A stretch of 64,000 nucleotides of DNA, from the NCBI RefSeq assembly GCF_030269925.1, contig NC_085126.1, forward strand, positions 8,000,501 through 8,064,500. The letters are read 5' to 3'. A program made the position numbers and the translations under genes. Origin of the DNA: Bombyx mori (taxonomy: Eukaryota > Arthropoda > Insecta > Lepidoptera > Bombycidae). This document shows positions 11,001 to 20,500 of the stretch, piece after piece. The notes beneath the pieces were generated by a model. The model had not been told where the DNA came from. It searched no databases and worked only from the letters and a program-made list of their open reading frames with translations. How positions within the stretch are numbered: the stretch's first letter is position 1; each line of letters starts with the position of its first letter.

Positions 11001-12044
11001 ACGATATTGCTGCGATATATAGATATTGAATCTATATACGATTTATATCACCCACTCCTAACTACCAGTGATACTCAATAAGGAGTTTGTATGTTCAAGA
11101 TTGCGGAGGTGGTGAACGCGGCGCTGGAGAGCCATTTCCCGGAGCGCTCGGTGCGCGTGGTAGCCGAGCCCGGGCGCTACTTCGCGGCCGCCGCCTACAC
11201 GCTCGCAGCCATGGTGCACTCCAAGCGGGAGGTCAGTGTGGGAGTCTTTTGATAATATCCTGAAAAGCACCGCACGCTTTCTTTACAATAAAATAACTTT
11301 TTCTTACACTATTTTTAATTAAAATTTATTTTCTTTTTTCTAATTGAATTTTCTATAAAAGCGTATTTTGTTAATATTTTTAAACTATTATTTATTTTTA
11401 ATTTTTTAGTTGAATTTCAATTTTTTTAATATATATTTTTTTAATATTGAATTGTCATTGTTCCTATATAAATATGCCAAATTTCAAATCATGTTCAATG
11501 ATTCCGTTACTAACATACATACATACGTTTGAAGCTAATAAAAGTGTATTATAAAATATTGTCGTCTTACATTGAACAGATACCGGCCAAGGAGGGCGAG
11601 GACGCCGACACTCACACCATGTACTTCATCAACGACGGCGTGTACGGCTCGTTCAACTGCGTGCTGTACGACCACCAGATCGTGTCCGCTGAGCCGCTAC
11701 ACGATAGGGCGGATTCAGTCCTGCCTTGCTCGGTGTGGGGCCCGAGCTGTGACGCGCTGGACTGCGTCATGGAGAGCGCGCTGCTGCCGCCACTGGACGC
11801 CGGGGACTGGCTCGTGTTCCGGGACATGGGAGCGTACACCATCCCGATCGCGTCGCCCTTCAACGGGTTCCCGGTGCCGCGGGTCAGGGCCGTGGTGGAC
11901 GCCGGGCTGTGGACCGGGGGCCTGCGCGAGGCCTGGCCGCCCCTGGACGAGGAGTGCCGCGCCGCGCCGGACCTCACGCCGGACCTCACGAGCGACCTCA
12001 CGCCGACGCACCGCGCGGTCTTCGTCGAGTGTGCGCTCAAGTGA
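5098..12044 (+). CDS. Odc: Ornithine decarboxylase, 7 coding exons
   Basis: PLP enzyme that converts ornithine to putrescine, the entry step of polyamine synthesis in the cytosol. Exons: 5098-5281, 5945-6062, 7162-7293, 7930-8053, 9520-9699, 11100-11231, 11580-12044. All introns are GT-AG, and the phases join to 444 codons, close to the family's roughly 460. Visible landmarks: PFYAVKCN with the PLP lysine K64 (its codon block is split over intron 1), FDCAS, SFHVGSG (about 192-197), GGGYPG (about 231-236), EPGRY (about 269-273), [10 protein letters not shown] with D309, WGPSC with the active-site cysteine C347, and MGAY (Y376). All catalytic groups are present, so it is an enzyme and not an antizyme inhibitor. 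I chose ATG 5098 for its ACCATGA context and because no upstream in-frame ATG exists. The C-terminus carries a short DLTP/DLTS repeat and is proline/acid-rich, possibly degradative. Introns 1, 4 and 5 hold many transposons. Confidence 0.97.
5402..5478 (+). mobile_element. Jockey-like LINE 3' tail fragment
   Basis: Contains GCCTCTCAAGGCTACC and an A-run, the same 3' terminus as the LINE copy ending at about 30912. Only the tail remains, inside ODC intron 1. Confidence 0.55.
6075..6440. mobile_element. Degenerate MITE split by a SINE
   Basis: The flanks of the SINE at 6146-6400 (TTTGCCGCTACGGGCGCTGTTCC on the left; CGAGAAGTTGAAAAACTCACACTAAGCACACTGA on the right, split here for length) correspond to the two halves of the 170-bp MITE at 10255-10424. 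The SINE therefore landed inside an older MITE copy in ODC intron 2. Confidence 0.6.
6146..6400 (-). mobile_element. Bm1-type SINE, head missing
   Basis: Poly-T-like start, ATGGGTGTACGAGCTCACAG, CACCCTTCAAACCGAAACGC-type block and CCTACCACCAGT end. The tRNA-like head is absent. Nested in a MITE in ODC intron 2. Confidence 0.8.
6480..6705 (-). repeat. Fragment related to the TIR element at 15864-16833
   Basis: CACAGGGGGCGCTACCTCATACTAT and the GATGAAACGAAATGAAACG stretch are the reverse complement of sequence near 16440-16650 inside the 970-bp TIR element. No terminal repeats are preserved here. Confidence 0.5.
6710..6820 (-). mobile_element. Bm1-type SINE fragment
   Basis: Poly-T, then GTGTGGACGAGCTCACAGCC, CACCTGGTG and GTAAATGCGCCACAC; broken off after about 110 bp. 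ODC intron 2. Confidence 0.75.
7486..7630 (+). repeat. LINE-tail-like fragment with TGTC microsatellite
   Basis: AAATTGGAGTGTCTG, a (TCTG)n run near 7570-7587, and CTAATCTCTGGAACGGCTGG form a pattern I recognise from RTE-type repeat ends in moths. In ODC intron 3. The family call is inference. Confidence 0.4.
8072..8166 (+). mobile_element. A-tailed retroposon, 5'-truncated copy
   Basis: The 95 bp match the 3' end of the family at 40249-40660 (TTTCATTTCACTCC ... TACCAGGTCATAAAA, then an A-run). It is flanked by an exact 12-bp duplication ACTCAAATGTCA at 8060-8071 and 8167-8178. The left duplication begins 6 bp after the GT of the ODC exon 4 donor (8054). Confidence 0.8.
8228..9040 (+). mobile_element. 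Two tandem full-length copies of the A-tailed retroposon
   Basis: Copy one starts GGACTTTTTGGCGGGAACG at about 8228 and ends in an A-run at 8638. Copy two starts at 8653 and ends at about 9040. The sequence AGTATATATTCTGG occurs before copy one (8216-8229) and exactly between the copies (8639-8652), and a degenerate form (TTATATATTCTATG) follows copy two. Both are in ODC intron 4. Confidence 0.8.
9191..9505 (-). mobile_element. Bm1-type SINE ending at the ODC exon 5 acceptor
   Basis: Poly-T start, internally deleted left block, CACCCTTCAAACCGAAACGC, CCTACCACCAGTAA, and the tRNA-like head (reverse complement has the A-box-like GGCCTCAAGG and B-box-like TTCGAAT) ending at about 9505. ODC exon 5 starts at 9520, so only about 15 bp separate the SINE from the splice acceptor. 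Confidence 0.85.
9786..9911 (-). mobile_element. Bm1-type SINE fragment
   Basis: TTTTTTTAATTGCTTAGATG, GGTGGACGATCTCACAGCCC, and GTAAATGCGCCACCCACCTT; ends at about 9911. In ODC intron 5. Confidence 0.8.
10255..10424. mobile_element. MITE of about 170 bp with long inverted repeats
   Basis: The left arm TTAGTGCGAGTTTCTTAACG ... CGTAAAAGTTAA (10257-10297) and the right arm TTAACTTTTACGCTATCGAG ... AACTCGCACTAA (to 10424) are near-perfect reverse complements of about 40 bp. A half copy fused to a LINE lies at 26877-26962, and a SINE-split copy at 6075-6440. Confidence 0.8.
10486..11060. mobile_element. hAT-type non-autonomous element with exact 8-bp TSD
   Basis: The 575-bp element has ends TAGGAGTGGGTAATAT / ATATCACCCACTCCTA (inverted, one difference) and exact 8-bp target duplications ACTACCAG at 10478-10485 and 11061-11068. 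The 8-bp duplication fits the hAT superfamily. The interior is AT-rich with repeated TATCGATATCG-like palindromes and has no transposase. It lies in ODC intron 5, ending 39 bp before exon 6. Confidence 0.85.
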
Positions 12045-15000
12045 TCAACGCGCGTGCCGCCAGATCTCGACTTGAGAATCTTTTCTATTATATCTGTTTA
12101 TGTTTTTATCCGCGTTGTTCATAAGCAAAGTGTTTTTTTTATTATTGTATCAATTATCCATTTAATATATATTAATGAATTACATATCTAAAGATGAACA
12201 GTTTATGTCCTAAAATATAACAGTGTATGTAAATGTTTGTGTGTATTTATTTTATTTTCAATTAAATTTGTTTCTTTCATTGTTTTATATAATGTATCTA
12301 AACTCAAGTTGAGATCTTTCATGTGTAGTAAACGTGTATATTATATAGAGTTGTGTTAAATTTCTTGAAATCACCATCATTTTAACATTGGTATGTGATC
12401 TATGAATTATTTATCTAACATTTCGTAATGAAGCTGAAATCATAAATAAATAACAAGCAAAATAAACAAAACATAAAGGTTGTTAGTAATGGACTTATTG
12501 TGCTATTTCTACATGGTTTGCGAAACAATAATTGCAACAATGTGTATGGTGCTAAATTGATATTTGTAATCAATTACCATCAAATTGAATATCTATATAT
12601 ATCACACGTTTACTGCGACAAGTGTAGCGCTTTGTTTTATAAAAAACATTTTTTTTATTTTGCAATTTATCGCTTTATATGTTCGTGTATTGAATTTAGA
12701 GTATTGGCAATTTTATTAGCTCAGTTTCTATTCGTATTTGATTGAACTTGTTCCTTTTGAATATGGTACAAAATTATTAAGAAAAATTAACACTGCCCAG
12801 CCCCGATTTGGAGCTTAAATTAAGGACAACTTTGTAATTTCATTTTAAATTATCTTTCGAGTTACGTGGCTTAGATGAAAACCAGTTTGTTTTTCGATAC
12901 CATATGAGACTTCACGAAAATTGGTATATAGATTGATAGTGAGTCACTACTGCGATCGCATCAATACTTTTGTAACCAAATATTGTATGATTTGTCGTTT
13001 TTAACATTCTGCTGTTTGCACTTGTTTCGTATTCTTGATGTTATTGCATACAATCGTTGTAGAATGTTTACATTGTTCGTGGAACTCGATTTATATTAAT
13101 AAAAACATATATATATATAAATTTATATACATTTGTAATTAATGTTGTCGAAATGTATTTGTTTGCGATAATTCTTGATGCAGCAGTACGCAGTCAATAT
13201 CATCATTTTTAATTATCAATCATTATTTTGTTGAAAATAATTTTACTATTTGATTACATTTAATTAAAATGTTTTAATATCTATAAATGCTTATAATAAA
13301 TATTTTTGCTCATTAACTAACATATTGATATAGTAAACTGTAATTATGTGTACTTGAATTAGTGCGGCAACATTCCGTGTCGGGGACTTTGTTATTGCAT
13401 TTCTCTGTGGATTCTATGAGAAGTCATGCGTTTCGCAAAAATGTAGTACTTTTGATGCTTTTCCGGTAATAAATTAATCATTCATTATTTTTTATAGTTT
13501 CATTTCTGTCTTGCTTATACAACCTGAGTGTAACGACAATGTTCAAAATAAGTGGTTTGCTAAAAACTCGAGTACTGGCAATCTCAGCTTTAACAACATT
13601 AGACTTTGCATCGGGAGATTAGTATAGGATTTGGAAGCAGAACTGGTGAGGATTCCAGGACAATTACACCATTAATGATCTTTAAAAATGTCTGTTGTAC
13701 TTGTTTGATATTAAAATGAGAAAAACCAAGTTAAACAAAAGCGTTTTAATTTTACATAGATACAGATAAATCAAAGAGACACTAATTGTGAGTAGCTGAA
13801 ACAAATACAAGTTCACAAGACATTACAAATAAGACTTATGATTACACGACTGGTTATGGCGAGTTTTCAGGTGAGACATCAATTAATATATAAACAATAG
13901 CTCTTCTGAAAACTTAAAAAAAAAACTAGCTTATCTGTGGGATCATATTTTAGCCCACATTACAATTTTAATACAATGCTAAACTCTACATTATTTATAC
14001 TATCAGTACATTTAAATCTACCATTAGTATTGCTTTAAACGAAAAGGCTACAAAACGGAAACCGCAAATTGTTATTAAAAAAAAACTATACAAAGTATGT
14101 CTGAAGGAGTTTCATCAAAAGTGACGTCATTTGGGGCTAAATTAAAAGTTTATTTAACCACAGCTTACAAAAATTACCTATAGTCCAGTTAACCGCAGTT
14201 TATAAGGATCAGTTATGGCTAATCTGGCATGTGTTGTGGATTTGTTTTAAAAATATTTAATCTTGACTTATTTAGTAATTTAAAAAACGCTAAACCCTTA
14301 TATACTTTTTAAATTGATTTATTATAGGTGTCCAGTTTTGCCCATGGTGACACTCATTCCTTTTGTTTCAGGAAACATTATCATCTATTGAAAATTCTAA
14401 GACGAATATATTCTTCAAATTCGCGTTTCTAGACACGACTAAAACTAATTTTACGGATTGTCATCTTCCGCGACAACGAAAACCGTAAAGTTTGTATTCG
14501 AAATATCAGAAATAATATAAGAACAATACAAAACGCGAAAACAAGAGAAAATTACCGTAAAAGTGTTTTTAATTATGACTTTTATAGTTAAATAAAGAGG
14601 AAGTTCTTGGTTAACTGGTTAGTTAGTACATTCGAAAAGGTAGGCCTAAAATTAAGCAATTGATTATTATTCAACAAAAACAATACCTTACTGTACAGAA
14701 CAATTTTTAATTGCAATACAAAAACCTAGCTTCATTAAATTCCGCTTTCACTCACGCCTTTATTGTCGTTTAAATACAAAAACACCACTTCTGAGGTCAA
14801 CATTGTATCACATGTATATAATAAAAATTCAGTTAAATCATTCGTCCCATAGCACTCTCATTGAAACAAAGGCCAATATATCGCACATACGGTGGGATAA
14901 CGTCACTTATGCAAATTATGTAATTTTTCAGGAGTAACGTTGGAAAATTCAACATTTTATTATATCATTCTTTATTATATCATATATAGTTCTGTTAGGC

Positions 15001-15863
15001 TATAGAAATAAAATGATAATATTCAAACTACAACTTTAAACTTCATCAGTAAAAGCAAACCTCTCTCTCTCTTTTTACTCATACTCAGTTCAGCTTTAAC
15101 AAAAATTGCTTAAGTGACTTTATAGCACCACCTTATGTGTGATATAAAAATTATTACCCAAACAAATAACGCTCTCATTCTGCTAGTTCGCTTATTAACT
15201 AATTTGTAATTTATTCGATATAATTACATGAAATCCCATTTGACACATGAGTCGTCTATTATCAAAGGTGGCAATCTGTGCATTTGGACAAAAAAATGTT
15301 ATTGATATGTCAATACAGATTGATTTGAATATAATCGTCTCCTTCAAAGAATACGGTTCAAAACCTGCATTAAATAAAATATTAAATTAACCTGTTATTT
15401 AACTAAGATGTCGTTCAGAAGAGTTTTGTGACTGCCAATGGAATACAAAGTCAATAATTCGTTTTGCTGATTTACCAATAATTGTACAAAAGTCACATTG
15501 CCGGCTTTGATAATAGTCGACTCACATCCTATAGTTGACATCTTGTAAGGCACTGCCTAAAATGTCATTTTGCAATATTCATTTTCGACTATAATTAATT
15601 TTGTTTTAACTCCAATAATTTATGTAATTACTCGACATTGACGTATTAAAAAAATAATTATACATTTTAAACAAATGAGGTTATTTTTTGTGTGCTTCTA
15701 GAAGTACTCACAAACGTATTAAAATTTTACAAAATGACCAGACATACGTAATGTCATTGACAATGTTTGTTTTAATTATTCTGAGGCACACGATTGGTGG
15801 ACTGACGTTTGACTTGATATCGATATTGTCATACATGGTTTTATTTTATTCAGAACAACATTA
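12045..15863. other. ODC 3' UTR and intergenic AT-rich DNA
   Basis: Follows the ODC stop directly. AATAAA signals occur at 12445-12450 and around 13468, so the 3' UTR could end near either. The remainder is AT-rich with no supportable gene; short ORFs such as 12500-12745 and 15688-15882 have no recognisable domain. There is a TA microsatellite near 13100-13135. Confidence 0.5.
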
Positions 15864-16833
15864 TGGAGGGTTAGAAAAGTAAGGAGCACCATCTTAATGT
15901 ATTAAAAAGTGTATACTGAAAGGTGGGTAATTAAGGTGGCGCCACAGTAGCAAGTGAAAAAATTTTAAATACAGCGCCATAAATAAATGGAGAACAAACA
16001 ATTATTAACAGCGAACAATCTAGAACAAACGAATTAATAGAAAAAAAGTCGAAAACAGAAAAAAAATACATGTGTGCAATTCACACGTGGTAGAAGTGAA
16101 ACCTAAAAAAATTAAAATACAACTATCTTAAATGTCTAAGTATATGTAAAATTTTGTCATTAGTAAATAATTGAATATGCAATTTCGAAAGGGGCACATG
16201 TCGCATATTTTGTCAAATACGTTTTTTTTATAATATACATGTAGTTTTGAGGCTTACCTAGACCCATTTTATAATAATTCCAGTAATTTTCAATTGCTAA
16301 TTAACACTAAAATATATCTCAAAAATTAATATTTTAAATTTTACACTGCTTTAGAAAATAATCAGATTTTTTCATTTCCTGAAAATTTTACATTTTCAGA
16401 GATTTGTGCCCTTTTCGAAATTGCATATTCAATTGTAAATCATCTTTAATAGTATGAGGTAGCGCCCTCTGTGAATTGATATTTTAACTTCACGTATAAT
16501 TCTAAATTAAAATCCACTACAAAGAGGTTTCATACACACGTTAGTATTAAAAAAAATCATACATGGCGCTGTATTAAAAAAAACACTACGGACTTATTTT
16601 TTCGTTTCATCGAGTTTGAAATCACGATTCTAAAGAAGTTTCACTTAAAAAAAAATTTTTTTGGCTAACTTTGGTGACCTGTAAACTACCACGCCTCACT
16701 TTGTTTAAACTCTTCCACTTCCTACACTAGCGCTATTTCAAGTGAGTCTTCCAACAATAACTTGCTGTTTACAGGCGAACACTTTTCCAACTTGTCCCCT
16801 ATACAAGATGGTGGTCCTTACTTCTACCCTCCA
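15864..16833. mobile_element. TIR element, 970 bp, TA target duplication
   Basis: The ends TGGAGGGTTAGAAAAGTAAG (left) and the reverse complement of CTTACTTCTACCCTCCA (right) form inverted repeats, flanked by TA at 15862-15863 and 16834-16835. The interior lacks a transposase ORF. The TA duplication and TGGAGGGTA terminus are shared with 38814-39326 and the right end at 44919, defining one non-autonomous Tc1/mariner-like family. Confidence 0.7.
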
Positions 16834-17275
16834 TAATGATAGTAAATAAACTAGTTGCATTCAGTACACTTCCAATAACACTTCCAAGCTGTTAAACTTA
16901 AATTTTGCATCTGCTCAAAAGGTATTTGTATAGTATTATGTATGTAAATGTATTTTTACAATGTGGTGTTAATACCGGAAATAATCCAAAAGGTCTGTTA
17001 ACAATAATTTCAACGTTTTAAATATAACTGATTGTTTTAACGTATGATCTTCGAATATCTGTGCATTTTTGAAGTTATTTCGGTTTGGGAAAAATAGTAT
17101 CTCTGTATTATCTGTAGTGAGTGATCAAGTTCCGGGTGCCGTTGTAATATTTATAAAATTTATTCTGTGAATTTTGTTATCAATAGTCTCAAAGAAGTAA
17201 AACTACTGATGTACGACTCTAAGTACACATACGGTGTTTTTTTTTTAAATGTCATCTCAAAATTACTTATGTTTT
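16834..17275. other. No gene seen
   Basis: AT-rich intergenic sequence between the TIR element and the SINE downstream of CSE1L; nothing supportable. Confidence 0.45.
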
Positions 17276-17545
17276 TTTTATTTATTTTTTAGATGGGTGG
17301 ACGAGCCCAGAGCCTACCTGATGTTAAGTGTCTACTGGAGCCCATAGAAATCTACAACGTAAATGCGCCACCCACCTTGAGATATAATTTCTAAGGTATC
17401 CGTATAGTTACAATGGCTGCCCCGCCCTTCAAACCGAAACGCATTACTGTTTCACGGCTGAACTAGGCAGGGTGATGGTACCTACCCGCGCGGACTCACA
17501 AGAGGTCCTACCACCAGTGATTACGTAAAATTATAATTTGTTAGG
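17276..17545 (-). mobile_element. Bm1-type SINE in CSE1L 3' flank
   Basis: TTTTTTTATTTATTTTTTAG tail end, GGGTGGACGAGCCCAGAGCC, CCGCCCTTCAAACCGAAACG and CCACCAGTGATTACG. The head is lost. On the CSE1L strand the tail supplies two overlapping AATAAA signals at 17277-17286, about 310 bp after the CSE1L stop codon. Confidence 0.85.
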
Positions 17546-17597
17546 TACTTTTGTTTAGGTTGGAGCGTTTAGTCGTGGCGTGACGTCACGGCGTGCG

Positions 17598-20500
17598 TTA
17601 GGACAGGTGCACGTTGTGCGCGGCGAGGTACGCGGCGAGCGCGGCGCGGTGCGGGGCGGAGAGCGCGGCGAGGCGGGGGGGCAGCACGCCGGGGTGCGCG
17701 CGCGACATGCGCTCCAAGCTCTCCACCAGGTCGCGCTTCGGATCCTCTATCTCTGTTCATGTAAGCGCCGACAAAACATTAATTCACGGGCCATGAGCTA
17801 GCGTTGGCGAATAACATCACTGTGTATTGACTATGAGACGTGAGGTCGAATGTCTCAATCGCGTTACATCGCGTCAAGAAGTAGGCAGAGGGCGGCAATA
17901 TTCATTTTTAAAATTACTTGATTCACGTTATGATGTTTATGAGTTCCGCCAAAATAATGACGGAGTTTTTTTTTTTGCTTAGATGAGTGAACGAGCTCAC
18001 GGCACACATGTTGTTAGATAGTTACCAGAGCCCATAGATACCTACATCGTAAATGTCGCCACTCATCTTGAGATATAAGTTCTAAGGTCTCAGTATAGTT
18101 ACAACGGCTGCTCCACCCTTCAAACCGAAACGCATTACTGCTTCACGGCAGAAATAGGCAGGACGGTGGTATCTACCCGCGCGGACTCGCAAGGGGTCCT
18201 ACCAACACTAATTACACAAATTATAATTTTGCGGATTTGATTTTTATTACACGACGTTATTCCTTCACTGTGGAAGTCAATCGTGAACATTTGTTGAGTA
18301 CGTATTTCATTAAAAAAATTGTTGTACCCGCCTGCGGGATTCGAACACCGGTGCATCGCTTCAACACGAATGCACCGGACGTCTTATCCTTTAGGCCACG
18401 ACGACTTCAAATAATTCAAATGTTCTAGAATTAATTATTATTATTGAGTAACGTCGGCATCTTTAATAAGTATATAGTTGGTCTCACTTGCTAGCGGGTC
18501 GTCGAGGAGTCCCTTGGCGCAGGCGAGCTGCGCGTAGTGCGCCTGGTAGCCGGGCGCGTCGTCCACCTCGACGAAGTGGTCGTCCGGCAGCGAGGACTCG
18601 TCCGGGGGCAGCTCGAACAACTGGATCAGGGCCTGGATCGTTCCAAGGACGAGGCGTCAATTACGCATGTCATAAATCTAACTATTATTATATATGTAGT
18701 TCTAATTAAAATTAAATATATAATAATAAATATTTATAGGTATAAAACTAACTATAAAGAATAATAATTAATAATATTAATAATTTAATAACTAAAATAT
18801 ATTATTAAAAGGAGTCCCTTTACGCTAGGTTCAGAAGATACTGACAGCGTTCACCCTTTGAATAGCTAGACTAATTCATAAACTATCATAACCTAGCCTT
18901 TCTTTTGAACAATCCATATCTGTGCCCAGTTGTTCCCAAAGAGTACGTTTGATTTTTATGATACAGAAAAAGCTTCTTATTCTGCCTGGATTTAAAAATG
19001 CCACATAATTTCTATATTCGCGACTAAAGAATTCTTTATTCGCGGATCTAATCTATACATCGATACATACGCATTGATAAAACCGAATTTCTTTTGTAAG
19101 CGCGCTTTTCCAACATATACCCCGCGAATAAGGAGCTTTTACTGTAAATTAACCAAGAACACTCATACAGTGTACAGTGCGTGCAGTATACAGTGCGTGC
19201 AGTGTACAGGGCGTCTGCAGAGTACAGTGCGCATAGTACACAGTGCGCGTAGAGTGTACTGTGCGCGTGTAGCTTACAGTGTGCATGCAGTGTACATTGT
19301 ACCGTGTACAATGCGCCTAATGTAGAGTAATCGTACAGTGCGCGTGCAGTTTACCGTGCGTGTAGTGTACAGTGCGCATAGTACACAGTGCGCGTGTAGC
19401 TTAGTGTGCATGCAGTGTACAGTGTACCGTGTACAATGCGCGTAGTGTACAGTAATCGTACAGTGCGCGTGCAGTTTACCGTGCGTGTAGTGTACAGTGC
19501 GCATAGTACACTGTGCGCGTGTAGCTTAGTGTGCATGCAGTGTACAGTGTACCGTGTACAATGCGCGTAGTGTACAGTAATTGTACAGTGCGCGTGCAGT
19601 TTACCGTGCGTGTAGTGTACAATGCGCGTAGTGTACAATGCGCGTAGTGTACAATGCGCGTAGTGTACAGTGTGCGTAGTGTACAGTACTCGTGCAGTGT
19701 AGAGTGCGCAGTGGGTGTACCTGCATGAGCGGCGCCCACAGATGCGCGAGGCTGCCGTCCCGCAGGTGCGCGGAGGTGCAGAGCAGGCGCGTGCAGCCGG
19801 CGGCGGCGGCGCGGCGCTCGTGCGTGCCGGTCACGCGCTGCAGCTCCGACACCAGCACGCGCTCCACGTACATCGCGAACATGCTACCACGATATGTGAA
19901 TTTTTAGTTTACCCACGACATAGCCTTCTCTACTGTTTATCAAATAGAACAAATAGGAACGGTAGATGTATATTTCACTACGTAAAACTGGAGGCAATTT
20001 TTTTCTATAGCAAATAACGTAGCAGTTAAGAAATATGCGTTAATATACAATATCAGTTAATTAATAAACGATTCGTAGTCGTACTTTTCTTTTTTTTTGT
20101 GCAGATAGGCAGACGGTCTCACGGGCAATAAAATACGCAGACCGCCGTCCATTGTATGGTGAAAATGTCAATTGTATAGTTTAACGACTGTACCGAACTC
20201 TTCTTTTTCTTTCCTACCTATTCTAGTAGCCTCGAGGGTGTTCTAGATTCACCGATCCAGTAGGTGAGCTCACGGGGCTCAAACCGGAGTGTTACTAACA
20301 CTGGCCCTAGCAAGAGCAGTGCTTCGCAGTATCTACCACCGGATCGGACACGCGACCCACTGAGAAGATCCGGCGAGAAACTTAGTGGATTGTATCTATG
20401 GGTTAATTTACTCGTCGAACCCTTCGTCGCAAGCGAGGGGTACGATGACAACCATGACCGGTGCTTGAGGTACCTAAAAGCACCGTTAATGGATCGGGAG

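Noticed and set aside
11572..12124. Alternative Arg/Pro-rich and antisense frames over ODC exon 7
   Set aside because: Shadows of the GC-rich ODC exon; the ODC frame has the conserved motifs.
12500..12745. 81-codon plus ORF after ODC
   Set aside because: AT-rich, no domain, no splice or promoter signal; probably 3' UTR or intergenic chance.
19160..19710. CRISPR-like array
   Set aside because: Units are contiguous and spacer-free with a drifting short period, in a eukaryotic intron; a minisatellite.
19048..19882. Overlapping open frames on both strands through the GTGTAC array
   Set aside because: They arise from the repeat units avoiding stops. Only 19721-19883 (minus) is coding, as CSE1L exon 17.
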